Below, piece by piece: positions 14,206 through 23,129 of a DNA stretch of 64,000 nt (the stretch's first letter is position 1; the number at the start of each line of letters is the position of its first letter). The notes under the pieces were generated by a model. The model had not been told where the DNA came from. It did no database searches and saw only the letters and a program-made list of their open reading frames with translations. Source of the DNA: AP-15 sp963747735 (lineage in GTDB: Bacteria; Pseudomonadota; Alphaproteobacteria; ATCC43930; CGMCC-115725). The translations under genes and the position numbers were made by a program. Location of the stretch: contig CAVVGE010000001.1 of the NCBI GenBank assembly GCA_963747735.1, forward strand, positions 186,001-250,000. The letters are read 5' to 3'.

Positions 14206-15966
14206 ATGGATGAACAAGCTTCACTTACCGAAGCGGTCAGGGCGGCCGGGGGGACCGCGGCGCTGGCGCGGGCGATCGGCACGACGCCGCAGGCGATCTC
14301 GCAATGGCGGCGGGTGCCCGCAGCGCGGGTGATTGAGGTCGAGGCGGCCAGCGGCGTCAGCCGGGAGCGGCTGCGCCCGGATCTCTATCCGGGCCGGCTG
14401 GGCAGTGGAACAGGCAGCGGAGAGACGGGCATGATGCCGGAGCAGAAAATCCGCGGCGAAACGCCGCGCCCGTTTACCGGGGCCGAATATATCGAGAGCC
14501 TGAAGGATGGGCGCGAGGTCTATATCGACGGCGAGCGGGTCGAGGATGTCGCGTCCCATCCAGCCTTTCGCAATTCGGTGCGGTCGATCGCGCGGCTCTA
14601 CGATGCGCTGCACGATCCGGCGACGAAAGAGGTACTTACTTCACCGACTGATACCGGCTCTGGCGGGTTTACGCACAAATATTTCCGGGTGGCGCGCTCG
14701 CGCGAGGAGCTCGTTGCCCAGCAGCGCGCGATCGCCGAATGGTCGCGCCTGACCTATGGCTGGATGGGGCGCACGCCCGATTACAAGGCGTCCTTGATGA
14801 ATACGCTCGGCGCCAACGCCGAATATTACGGGCAGTTCGCCCAAAACGCGCGCAGCTGGTACCGGCGGGCGCAGGAAAACGTGCTGTTCATGAACCACGC
14901 GATCGTCAACCCGCCGGTTGATCGCGGCCGTCCGACCAGCGAGGTCAAGGACGTCTATGTGACGATCGAGCACGAGAGCGATGCCGGTGTCGTCGTCTCG
15001 GGGGCGAAGGTGGTGGCGACCGCGGCGGCGATCACGCACTATAATTTTCTCGGCCAGAACGCCGCCACCGCCACCGCCGACCCCGATCTCGCGATCATGT
15101 TTATCCTGCCGATGGACGCGCCGGGGGTAAAACTGATCTGCCGCAATTCCTACGAGCGGATCGGCGCCGCCCTGGGGTCGCCATTCGATTACCCGCTTTC
15201 CTCGCGTTTTGATGAAAACGATGCGATCTTTATCTTGGACAAAGTGCTGATCCCTTGGGAGAACATCCTCGTCCACCGCGACACCGAAAAGATTCTGAGC
15301 TTTTACCCGCGGTCGGGCTTTTTGAACGGCTTCTGCTTTCAGGGGTGCACCCGGTTTGCGGTAAAGCTCGACTTTATCTGCGGGCTGGTGGCGAAAGCGC
15401 TGCACGCGACCGGCGGCGACGAATTCCGCGGCAACCAGGCGATGCTCGGCGAGATCGTCTCATGGCGCAACCTGTTCTGGTCGTTGTCGAACGCGATGGC
15501 GACCAACCCCCAGCCTTGGGTCGGCGACGCTTTGCTGCCCAATCTGGAGGCCGGCCTCTCCTATCGCGTGTTCGCCCCCGACGCCTATTCGAGAATTAAG
15601 GAGATCATCGACAAGATCGTCGCCTCGGCGCTGATCTACTTGCCGTCTTCGGTCAAGGACTTCGCCAATCCGGCGATCGACCCGTATCTGCGACGCTATG
15701 TGCGCGGCTCGAACGGCATCGGCTATAAGGAGCGCATCAAGCTGATGAAGCTGCTGTGGGACGCGGTCGGCACCGAGTTCGGCGGGCGGCACGAGCTTTA
15801 CGAGCGCAACTACGCCGGCAATCACGAGGATATCCGCATCCAGGCGCTGACCGGCGCCCGCCGCAGCGGCACGATGGACGGCATGACCGCGCTCGTCGAC
15901 CGCTGCATGGCCGAATACGACGAGCGGGGCTGGATCGGCGGCACCTGGCTCAACGGGGAGCGGTGA
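14206..15966 (+). CDS. HpaB-type flavin-dependent hydroxylase with in-frame N-terminal Cro/YdaS-like HTH
   Basis: One open frame holds two parts. Residues ~1-65 (from ATG 14206) are a YdaS/Cro-like helix-turn-helix: AVRAAGGTAALARAIGTTPQ, AISQWRRVPAARVIEVE, ending RLRPDLYP. After a Gly/Ser linker comes MMPEQKIRGETPRPFTGAEY, the usual beginning of a 4-hydroxyphenylacetate 3-monooxygenase (HpaB/PvcC) oxygenase, about 510 residues, a FADH2-dependent phenol hydroxylase. An ATG at 14431 preceded by GGAG suits a separate start for the enzyme, but no stop codon separates the HTH, so either a fusion or two nested starts is possible. No HpaC reductase is adjacent. The stop overlaps the mepA start (TGATG). 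Confidence 0.8.
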   Translation: MDEQASLTEAVRAAGGTAALARAIGTTPQAISQWRRVPAARVIEVEAASGVSRERLRPDLYPGRLGSGTGSGETGMMPEQKIRGETPRPFTGAEYIESLKDGREVYIDGERVEDVASHPAFRNSVRSIARLYDALHDPATKEVLTSPTDTGSGGFTHKYFRVARSREELVAQQRAIAEWSRLTYGWMGRTPDYKASLMNTLGANAEYYGQFAQNARSWYRRAQENVLFMNHAIVNPPVDRGRPTSEVKDVYVTIEHESDAGVVVSGAKVVATAAAITHYNFLGQNAATATADPDLAIMFILPMDAPGVKLICRNSYERIGAALGSPFDYPLSSRFDENDAIFILDKVLIPWENILVHRDTEKILSFYPRSGFLNGFCFQGCTRFAVKLDFICGLVAKALHATGGDEFRGNQAMLGEIVSWRNLFWSLSNAMATNPQPWVGDALLPNLEAGLSYRVFAPDAYSRIKEIIDKIVASALIYLPSSVKDFANPAIDPYLRRYVRGSNGIGYKERIKLMKLLWDAVGTEFGGRHELYERNYAGNHEDIRIQALTGARRSGTMDGMTALVDRCMAEYDERGWIGGTWLNGER

Positions 15967-16886
15967 TGCGGCTGGCCGCCGCCTGCGCCGCGGCGCTGGC
16001 GCTGTGGGCAGGGTGCGGGACCGCTTCGGCGCAGGACAATGCGGCCGAGGAGGCGGCGCACCGGGCGGCGGTGATGGCGCGGCTGCCGGCGGATGCGGCG
16101 CAGCTCGCCTTTGGGCGTGAGCAAAAGCCGGCGCCCGGACCGCCCGAGGCGATCGGCGCCTATATGCGCGGCTGTCTCGAAGGAGCGGTCGAATTGCCGG
16201 CCGACGGACCCGGCTGGGAGGTCATGCGCCCCTCTCGCGACCGCGCCTGGGGGCATCCCGCGCTGATCGCGTTTATCGAGCGGGTGGCGCCGCAACTGCC
16301 GGCCGAGGCGCGCTGGTCCGGGCTTTTGATCGGCGATATGGCCCAGCCGCGCGGCGGGCCGATGCTGACCGGTCATGCCTCGCACCAGATCGGGCTCGAC
16401 GCCGATATCTGGCTGACACCGATGCCGGACCGGCAGCTGAGCCCGGCCGAGCGCGACAACATGTCGGCGCTCCAGGTCGTTGCAGAAAACGGGACCGAGG
16501 TCGATCCTCACGTCTGGTCGCCAACCGATCGGCGGCTGCTGGAGACGATCGCGCGCCAGCCCGAGGTGGCGCGCATCTTCGTCAACCCGGCGATCAAGCG
16601 CGAATTGTGTCGCGAGGCCGGGTCGGACCGCGCCTGGCTCGCCAAGATCCGGCCGTGGTGGGGGCACAAGACGCATTTCCATCTGCGCCTTTCCTGCCCG
16701 CCGGGTGCGGCCGAATGTCGAGGACAGCCGCCGCCTCCGCAGGGCGACGGCTGCGGCAAGGAGCTTGCCTGGTGGTTCACCCCGGCGGGCCGCCACCCGC
16801 CGGCGGGTCGGGCCAAGCCGCTTTTGATCGGCGACCTGCCAAAGGCTTGCGCGGCTCTCGTCGCGGCGCCGCATTCGAGCCGATAA
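15966..16886 (+). CDS. mepA: penicillin-insensitive murein endopeptidase
   Basis: Periplasmic LAS-family zinc endopeptidase that cleaves D-Ala-mDAP cross-links in peptidoglycan. A signal peptide occupies residues 1-22 (MRLAAACAAALALWAG to ASA). The zinc site reads GHASHQIGLDADIWLTP and the second half WWGHKTHFHLRLSCP, both diagnostic of MepA. Four cysteines downstream fit the conserved disulfides. Length is 306 residues. The ATG overlaps the hydroxylase stop by one base, so it is probably translated from the same mRNA, though the two functions are unrelated. Confidence 0.9.
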   Translation: MRLAAACAAALALWAGCGTASAQDNAAEEAAHRAAVMARLPADAAQLAFGREQKPAPGPPEAIGAYMRGCLEGAVELPADGPGWEVMRPSRDRAWGHPALIAFIERVAPQLPAEARWSGLLIGDMAQPRGGPMLTGHASHQIGLDADIWLTPMPDRQLSPAERDNMSALQVVAENGTEVDPHVWSPTDRRLLETIARQPEVARIFVNPAIKRELCREAGSDRAWLAKIRPWWGHKTHFHLRLSCPPGAAECRGQPPPPQGDGCGKELAWWFTPAGRHPPAGRAKPLLIGDLPKACAALVAAPHSSR

Positions 16887-16893
16887 ACGCTTC

Positions 16894-17679
16894 TCAGGAT
16901 TCTTCGTCGGGGGATTGCCGGCGGGCGCGCGGTCCGGCAAAGGCGGTGACGATCCCGTGCAGGGTGCGCAATTCCTGCTCGGTGCACTGCGCGCGCTGAA
17001 ACAGGCTTCTTAAATTGCGGACCATGCCCGGGCGGCTCTCGCGGTTGCGCAGAAAGCCGTTCTTTTCGAGCTCCTCTTCGAGATGGTCGAAAAAATTGAA
17101 GAGCTCCTCCTTGGCCGCCGGCCGGCTGCCGCCGCGCCGCAGCAGCTCGGCTGGCGCGGCACTCCCCGACATATACCATTCATAGCCGACGACAAGCACC
17201 GCCTGCGCCAGGTTGAGCGAGGCAAATCCGGGGTTGAGCGGCACCCTGAGCACCGTGTCGGCGAGCGCTACGTCGTCGTTCAAAAGGCCGGTGCGCTCCG
17301 GGCCGAACATCACTCCGCAGGGCTCCTCGGCGGCGAGCCAGGCGCGCATTTCGCCGGCCGCCTGGCCCGGCATCACCTCGCGGCGGACCATGCCGCGGTC
17401 GCGCGCGGTGGCGGCATAGACATGGACGAGGTCGCCGATCGCCGCCGCGACACTCGGATAGAGCCGCGCCTTGTCGAGCACGCTGTTGGCGCCGCTCGCC
17501 GCCGCCACCGCCTTTTTCGAAGGCCAGCCGTCGCGCGGGCGCACCAGCCGCAGATCGTCGAGCGCGCAATTCATCATCGCCCGCGCCGCGGTGCCGATAT
17601 TCTCGCCGAGCTGCGGCTCGACCAGAATGATCGCCGGCCCGCCCGCCGTGCTCTGCCGCCGATGGTCGGTCCCGGCCAT
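16894..17679 (-). CDS. trmJ: tRNA (cytidine/uridine-32-2'-O)-methyltransferase TrmJ
   Basis: SPOUT-class methyltransferase that 2'-O-methylates position 32 of tRNA. N-terminal motif IILVEPQLGENIGTAARAMMN, the knotted SAM site GVMFGPERTGLLNDDV and the C-terminal knot VPLNPGFASLNLAQAVLVVGYE are all present. The ~100-residue C-terminal helical extension (FNFFDHLEEELEKNGFLR) is typical of TrmJ. Length 261. It follows directly on a small gene that ends at 17680. Confidence 0.93.
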   Translation of the reverse strand: MAGTDHRRQSTAGGPAIILVEPQLGENIGTAARAMMNCALDDLRLVRPRDGWPSKKAVAAASGANSVLDKARLYPSVAAAIGDLVHVYAATARDRGMVRREVMPGQAAGEMRAWLAAEEPCGVMFGPERTGLLNDDVALADTVLRVPLNPGFASLNLAQAVLVVGYEWYMSGSAAPAELLRRGGSRPAAKEELFNFFDHLEEELEKNGFLRNRESRPGMVRNLRSLFQRAQCTEQELRTLHGIVTAFAGPRARRQSPDEES

Positions 17680-17895
17680 CTAGCCGCTGGCGTCTTCGAG
17701 CACGATGCGCACCGCGTTCAACCAATCCTGCCATGCCGCGGTATCGGCCGGCCGCCCGTCCGGCAGCATCTGTATATCGCTCAGCACCACCGCCAGCTCG
17801 CTATTTCTTCCAGCCCGTTCATAATACTGTTCAAGAAATTGGGACATCGCGTGGAACGCTTGCTTCTCTGAGAGTAATCTATTGTTCGTGGTCAT
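17680..17895 (-). CDS. small hypothetical protein, possible immunity protein
   Basis: 71 residues: KQAFHAMSQFLEQYYERAG, then LSDIQMLPDGRPADTAAWQD and WLNAVRIVL. Small acidic proteins of this pattern are encoded right after polymorphic-toxin C-termini in many bacteria (recollection). Its start lies inside the end of the upstream toxin-like ORF (17-bp overlap), the coupling expected for a toxin-immunity pair. It ends one base before trmJ begins. No enzymatic motif. Confidence 0.5.
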   Translation of the reverse strand: MTTNNRLLSEKQAFHAMSQFLEQYYERAGRNSELAVVLSDIQMLPDGRPADTAAWQDWLNAVRIVLEDASG

Positions 17896-18133
17896 GCGCG
17901 TTTCCGATTCCGAAGGACATACCAGTCAGAGGACTGAAGCTCCGAGGCGTCGAGTTGACACCGCCGTTGACGATCCGGCCGTGCCGAATTTGTGCCCAAA
18001 CTTGCCGGCCATCCTGCATCGTCTGCGCCGCCCGGATAACCCCAAACCGATCCTCCCCGAGATGGCTTCCAGGGTCGCGGGCGACACGGGAATAATCGAC
18101 GATTGGCGGCCGTATCGACCGGAAAGTGGCCAT
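17879..18133 (-). CDS. possible remnant of a polymorphic-toxin C-terminal domain
   Basis: An 84-codon frame that begins after an in-frame stop upstream and has no visible delivery domain. The part DRFGVIRAAQTMQDGRQVWA and QIRHGRIVNGGVNSTPRSFS resembles the end of toxin domains seen at the C-terminus of large contact-dependent proteins, where an (V/I)W-Q-R-G-I-NGGVN pattern is common. It overlaps the start of the small putative immunity gene. Probably an orphan cassette left by loss of the toxin's N-terminus; alternatively a chance frame. Confidence 0.35.
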   Translation of the reverse strand: MATFRSIRPPIVDYSRVARDPGSHLGEDRFGVIRAAQTMQDGRQVWAQIRHGRIVNGGVNSTPRSFSPLTGMSFGIGNAHDHEQ

Positions 18134-18278
18134 CCGCGACGCGGAATATGTGGCTCACTCTGCTCTCGTCGATAGCCGCCTTGCGCCGGTGCCGCGACAA
18201 AAGCGCGGCGATGAGGCGCCGAGCGGGCAAAGACAACGACATGCGCATAGGCGGGGTGGATGTTCGTGCCGGCCATCC
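18134..18278. other. intergenic, no feature seen
   Basis: Short region between the cysS stop and the toxin-like remnant. Open frames on both strands are short and show no family resemblance; it may hold the decayed upstream part of the toxin gene. Confidence 0.3.
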
Positions 18279-19679
18279 TCAATCGTTGCGTCGCCAGGTG
18301 GTGGTGCCGTCTGGGCGGTCTTCGAGCAGAACACCTTCCGCCGCGAGTTCAGCACGGATGCGATCGGCCTCGTCGTAACGCCGCGCCTGCCGCGCCGCAC
18401 TGCGCCGCGCTATGCTTTCCTTGATCCGCGGCGGAACCTCGCTTTCCTTGGTCTGCCGCGAGTACTCGGCTTGGCCTCTATGAAGCGGCCCTAGGGGGTG
18501 CGAAGCTAATAAGCCCATCAGCTCGGCACCGACCGACAGCTCTCTCTGTAAAGGGAACCGATCAACGTCGTTTTGGAAAATCGCTGCTGCTATCTCGTGC
18601 AGATGCGCGATAGCCTGAGGGGTATTCAAATCATCTTCTAGAGCGCGGAGCACCTTCGGCGAAACTAGGGGAGAATCTGGCAATTCGACAGCGAACAACG
18701 ATAGTGCGCGGCTCCAGCGGTCGAGACTTTGCCGCGCCTGATGAATCCGATCTTCGGTCCAGTCGAGCGGGTCGCGGTAATGCGTGCCGAGGAGCGCGAG
18801 CCGGACCGCCTCGCCGGGTGCGGCGGACAGCGCTTCTTGCACGGTGATGAAATTGCCCTCGGACTTTGCCATTTTGGCGCCGCCGACCGTCAGCATGCCG
18901 TTGTGCAGCCACCAGCGGGCGAAGGGGCGGCCGTCGTGGGCGCACACGCTTTGCGCGATCTCGTTTTCGTGGTGCGGGAAAATCAGGTCGAGGCCGCCGC
19001 CATGGATGTCGAAACTCTCGCCCAAGGTGTTTTCGCTCATCGCCGAGCATTCGATGTGCCAGCCCGGCCGGCCCCGGCCCCACGGGCTCGACCAGCCCGG
19101 CTGGTCTGGGCTCGACGGCTTCCACAGCACGAAATCGCCCGGGTCGGCCTTGTAGGGCGCCACTTCGACGCGCGCGCCCGCGATCATGTCGGCGCGGCTG
19201 CGCCGCGACAGCAGCCCGTATTTGGGGTAGGACGCGACGGCGAACAGCACATGCCCTTCGGCGGCGTAGGCGTGGCCCGAGGCGATCAGGCGCTCGATCA
19301 GCGCGATCATCTGCGGGATGTATTCGGTGGCGCGCGGCTCGATATCGGGCGGAAGGTTGCCGAGCGCCGCCATGTCCTCGTGAAAGACCGCGGTGGTGCG
19401 GCGGGTCAGCGCCCCGATCGGCTCGCCGTTGTCGCGCGCGGCGGCGATGATCTTGTCCTCGACATCGGTGATGTTGCGGACATAGCGCACATGGTCTTTG
19501 CCATAGGCATGGCGCAGCACCCGGTAGAGCAGGTCAAAGGCGACGACCGCACGCGCATTGCCGATATGGGCGCGGTCGTAAACGGTCGGGCCGCAGACAT
19601 ACATGCGCACATTCGTCGGATCGAGCGGCTCGAACGCCTCCTTGCGGCGGGTCAGCGAATTATAGAGAGTGAGCGGCAT
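18279..19679 (-). CDS. cysS: cysteine--tRNA ligase
   Basis: Class I aminoacyl-tRNA synthetase charging tRNA-Cys. The HIGH motif appears as AHIGNAR after MYVCGPTVYDR, zinc/cysteine-binding residues lie in YVCGPTV, HIECSAMS and FPHHENEIAQS, and the KMSKS loop is KMAKSEGNF. The C-terminal anticodon-binding helices end RYDEADRIRAELAAEGVLLEDR-type sequence. Start chosen at MPLTLYNSLTRRK (19679); the open frame continues 46 codons upstream but that part is not conserved. Length 466 residues, normal. Confidence 0.95.
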   Translation of the reverse strand: MPLTLYNSLTRRKEAFEPLDPTNVRMYVCGPTVYDRAHIGNARAVVAFDLLYRVLRHAYGKDHVRYVRNITDVEDKIIAAARDNGEPIGALTRRTTAVFHEDMAALGNLPPDIEPRATEYIPQMIALIERLIASGHAYAAEGHVLFAVASYPKYGLLSRRSRADMIAGARVEVAPYKADPGDFVLWKPSSPDQPGWSSPWGRGRPGWHIECSAMSENTLGESFDIHGGGLDLIFPHHENEIAQSVCAHDGRPFARWWLHNGMLTVGGAKMAKSEGNFITVQEALSAAPGEAVRLALLGTHYRDPLDWTEDRIHQARQSLDRWSRALSLFAVELPDSPLVSPKVLRALEDDLNTPQAIAHLHEIAAAIFQNDVDRFPLQRELSVGAELMGLLASHPLGPLHRGQAEYSRQTKESEVPPRIKESIARRSAARQARRYDEADRIRAELAAEGVLLEDRPDGTTTWRRND

Positions 19680-19869
19680 GGCAATGCGGGTACCAGATAA
19701 GCAGCGGCGGGTCCATCCGCCAGACGGCGATGAAGCCGCCGCAGGGCGCGCGAAGGCGGACACGGCCAATCGGCCGCAGGCGGCGTTCGAGAAGCTCAAA
19801 GCCTTGCGCAAGACCACGACACTTGGCGGTATCCCTTGGAGGGAGTTGCGCGATTGCGGTCGGCCGTAG
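19678..19869 (+). CDS. small ORF with antitoxin-like C-terminus
   Basis: A 63-codon frame divergent from cysS and overlapping its start codon. The end reads FEKLKALRKTTTLGGIPWREL followed by RDCGRP, like the tails of Phd/VapB-type antitoxins (L..LR..T.LGG..WR.LRD.GR). No toxin gene follows. It may be an orphan antitoxin or a chance ORF. Confidence 0.25.
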   Translation: MAMRVPDKQRRVHPPDGDEAAAGRAKADTANRPQAAFEKLKALRKTTTLGGIPWRELRDCGRP

Positions 19870-19923
19870 CTCCCTCTGTATCCCGGAGTTCGTCTTGTAC
19901 AGCGCCGGACCGAGGAGAAAAGA

Positions 19924-21130
19924 ATGAAGTTCGGGATTTTTTATGAGCTGCAATTGCCGCGGCCGTGGGAACCGGGAGGCGAGCTGCGGCTCTATCAGAA
20001 TGCGCTCGACCAGGTCGAATTGGCCGATCGGCTCGGCTACGACTTCGCCTGGGAGGTAGAGCATCACTTTCTCGAAGAATATTCGCATTCGCCGGCACCC
20101 GAGGTTTTTCTCGGGGCGGCGAGCCAGCGCACCAAGCAGATCCGGCTCGCGCACGGCATCATGCAGTTGACGACGAGCCCGCCGGCGCGGGTCGCCGAGC
20201 GGATCGCGGCCCTCGACCTGGTGAGCCAGGGCCGGGTCGAGTTCGGCATGGGCGAGAGTGCGAGCATCACCGAATTGGAGCCGTTCGGGCGGGCTTTCGA
20301 GGAAAAGCGGGCGGTGTGGGAAGACGCGGTCCGCGCGATCATCCCGATGTTCAAAGACGGCGGCTGCGAATATCACGGCCCCTATTTCGATTTCCCGCTG
20401 CGCAACGTCGTGCCAAAGCCACTGCAAAAACCGCACCCGCCTTTGTGGTGCGCCTGCTCGCAATTGGAGACGATCGAGATGGCCGGGCGGCGCGGGATCG
20501 GGGCCCTGGCCTTCCAGTTCCTCTCCGCCGAGGCGGCGCATGCCTGGGTGCACGCCTATTACAACGCCTTCACCAAGCGCCAGGAGAAGCTCGCCGATTA
20601 TGTGGCCAACCCAAACCTGGCGCTGACCAGCTATTTCATGTGCGCCGAAACCGACGAGGAGGCGCGGCGCCGCGCCGACGGTATCCCGTTCTTTCAGTTC
20701 GCGCTCAGGTTTTATGGGCTGAGCCCGAACCGCGAGCGGCCAAAGCCGGGCGCGGTCAATCTCTGGGACGAATACGAAAAGTGGAAGCGCGCCAACCCCG
20801 AAGGCCTCGCCCGCGCGCTCGTCGGGCGGGCTGATCGGCTCGCCCGAGACGATCCGGCGCAAATTGCGGCGGTTCGAGACCTCGAACATCGACCAGGTGA
20901 TTTTCCTGAACCAGGCCGGCAAAAACACGCACGAGCACATCTGCGAAAGCCTCGAGCTGTTCGCCAAAGAGGTCATGCCCGAATTCCACGCGCGCGAGCC
21001 CGAGCATCAGGCGTGGAAAGAGCGCGTCCTGCGCGGCGAAATCGAATTGGAAGAGATCGACACCTCGCTCTATCGCGACCGTTACGGCCCCAACTCGGTG
21101 CAGGTGACGCGGGCCGAAGCGGCGGAATAG
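19924..21130 (+). CDS. LLM-class flavin-dependent oxidoreductase (frameshifted)
   Basis: Luciferase-like TIM-barrel monooxygenase using reduced flavin. The start MKFGIFYELQLPRPW is preceded by AGGAGAAAAGA. Typical features: EHHFLEEYSHSPAPEVFLGA, HGIMQLTTSPPARVAERIAA and GMGESASITELEPFGR. At 20824-20826 an extra G (TCGGGCGGG where TCGGCGGG is expected) shifts the frame; the protein resumes in the next frame as GLIGSPETIRRKLRRFETSN and ends TRAEAAE at 21130. With one base removed it is 401 residues, full length. Followed after 11 bp by a VOC gene, probably in one operon. Substrate unknown. Confidence 0.85.
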
Positions 21131-21141
21131 AAAGACAGAAA

Positions 21142-21537
21142 ATGTTCAAGCGCATCGACCATGTCGAGATCGTGACCGACCGGCCCGACCGGATGGAGAA
21201 CTTTTACACCGAGGTTCTGGGGTTTAAAGTCAAGGCGCGTGACCGGGTCGAGCGCTCCGGTCTCGGCGTCACGATCGATCTCGTCTATCTCGATCTCGGC
21301 GGCACGGTGGTCGAGATGATCTCGTACGAGGGTGTCGAGGTCGGTCCTGCGCCGCAGGGCGAGCATCTCGGCTACCGGATGATCGCGCTCGAGGTCGACG
21401 ATATGCAGGAAGCCGCGGATTATTTGAAAAGCAAGGGGGTCGACATCGTCTGGGGACCGCTCGTCCGCGACACCTATGCGCGGGCCGAGATCTGCGACCC
21501 CAACGGCCGTCGCATCGAGCTTAGGCAATGGTTTTGA
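21142..21537 (+). CDS. VOC family protein (glyoxalase/dioxygenase fold)
   Basis: A 131-residue single-unit vicinal-oxygen-chelate protein. It begins MFKRIDHVEIVTDRPDRMEN with the first metal ligand H in IDHVEI, contains GTVVEMISYE and YRMIALEVDDMQEAADYLKS, and ends CDPNGRRIELRQWF with the last Glu ligand. Metal-dependent isomerase, dioxygenase or lyase; substrate unknown. The start at 21142 is separate from the upstream LLM gene even though the frameshifted LLM frame reads into it. Confidence 0.85.
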   Translation: MFKRIDHVEIVTDRPDRMENFYTEVLGFKVKARDRVERSGLGVTIDLVYLDLGGTVVEMISYEGVEVGPAPQGEHLGYRMIALEVDDMQEAADYLKSKGVDIVWGPLVRDTYARAEICDPNGRRIELRQWF

Positions 21538-21550
21538 GGGTAGTGCTGCC

Positions 21551-23129
21551 TCAGCGCAGCCTCGCGGGCTGCCAATTGCCGAGGGGGACCGGGGGATACG
21601 ACATGGTTTCCGGCGGGCCGGGCGTGCAGCTGCCCGAGCGCTGGGCGACGCAGTCATCGCCAAAGCAGGCGCGCTCGGCATAGCCGGCGCCGAACGCCTT
21701 TTCCCGGTCGTAGATGACCGTGTTGAACGCAGCCGAGTTCGGGATCGAGCGGCCCGAACGGACCTGACCAGTAAAGCGGTGCCGCTTGGTGAAAGGCAGC
21801 ATAGCCGCCGGTCCCAACCCAATCGTGGTCGAGAATGCCGATCCCGCAAACCGACCCCAGGCGCGCCACATAACGCGAGGCCAGCAGCATATCGCGGCCA
21901 CGCGTCCATAATTTGTGGTAGGCGTCGGACCCGTCGGCCATCGCGAGCTGGGCCAGCACGGTAACGGCGAGCGCCGCGCCGGTGGTCGCGATCGTGGCTG
22001 TGCGCCAGGCCGAGCCTCGAGCAACCAGCGCTTCGCGGACCCACGCTGCAATCTGCGCCAGCCCCACCCCGGCGACGATGGTCACCGGCAGCAGCGCCGG
22101 ATAGATAAAGCGAAATTCCTTGTGCCCGATCAGCGACAGGGTAAGCGAGATCACCACTGCGGCGACCAACGGTTGCGGCAGCCGCCGCGCCCCAATCAGG
22201 CACAACAACAGCATCAGCGCGGCAAAGCCGGTCCAGTATTCAACAACGATCGCGACGTACCAATAGAACGGAAGCACGCCGAACGCGTGCTGCGCGCCGT
22301 AATACAAATTGGCGACGACGTTGCGCCACAGCGACTCGAACGGATAGCCCCAGGAGAGCCAATCGACACCGCCATAAGCGAGGCTTGCCAACACGGCGCC
22401 CGCTATCAGAACCAGAGGATGACGCCGCAAGTCCGTGCACAACGACCATACCCCGACGACGGCGATCGCCGGCACAAGCTGAATTCGCAGCATCCCGGCC
22501 AATGCCAGCAACGCACCGGCAACGCCGGCGCGCCCTCGACCGGCGGTCTCGAGATGGGCCGGCATGCTCGCATAAAGGCCGAGCACCAGCAGATGGGCCG
22601 CGACCAAATCGCTCAGCGCGCGCGGCCCGAAATAAATATTGTCGATCCAGATTGCCGTGAAAATACCGGCGACAATCGCCCCCGAAATCCCGAAAAGCCG
22701 CCTCCCCCAGAGAAATGCGCAAAGCGCGGTGCCGGCGCCGAGCGCGGCCAGCGCCGACCCGATCAGCAGCGCGTACAAGCGCGGCCCATGACCGAGCAGC
22801 TTGGCCAGCTCCATCAATCCGGCGATCGCACCCGGCAACACCCAGGACCGGGTGCCGTAAACGAATTCCCACGGGACGAGGCCGGTGCCGTAGACCAGCC
22901 GATGCGCCTGCTCGACGGTCTGGAAGACCTCGTCAGGGTGATTGACGCCGGGGAACACAAAGACCGGCAGGAGCCGCACCGCGAACGCCAACAGAAACAC
23001 GGCAGCGCCCGACAGCACGACGGCTGCCGGCGCATCCGGCTTCTGCGAAACTCCAGATCCGACAGCGGCAGATCCGACAGCGGCAGATCCGACAGCGGCG
23101 CGCGCGGCCCTGTGTTCGACGGCGGTCAC
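21551..23129 (-). CDS. Alg9/PIG-B-like polyprenol-linked mannosyltransferase, GT22 type (frameshifted near 3' end)
   Basis: Integral membrane glycosyltransferase with about ten hydrophobic segments. The luminal loop after TM1 reads VNHPDEVFQTVEQAHRLVYG then WEFVYGTRSWVLPG, the acidic HPDE motif of the GT22 family, and HKEFRFIYPALLP is the second family hallmark. GTG start at 23129 overlaps the GT87 stop (GTGA). Residues 12-26 repeat AAVGS because of three copies of a 15-bp unit at 23053-23100. Near 21748 one base too many shifts the frame; the product continues in the other frame as SAAFNTVIYDREKAFGAGYA and ends at 21551, about 525 residues. It presumably adds a sugar from a polyprenyl-phosphate donor to an envelope glycan. 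Confidence 0.75.
23053..23100. repeat. three tandem copies of a 15-bp unit
   Basis: The unit CAGATCCGACAGCGG is repeated in phase within the 5' end of the GT22-like gene, giving a short Ala-Val-Gly-Ser repeat in the cytosolic N-terminus. Copy number changes would keep the frame. Confidence 0.8.

Noticed and set aside
19924..21537. A single 537-residue LLM-VOC fusion protein
   Set aside because: The fusion exists only because the LLM frame is shifted at about 20825; between them lies an Arg/Pro-rich nonsense stretch while the true LLM end is in another frame and the VOC gene has its own start.
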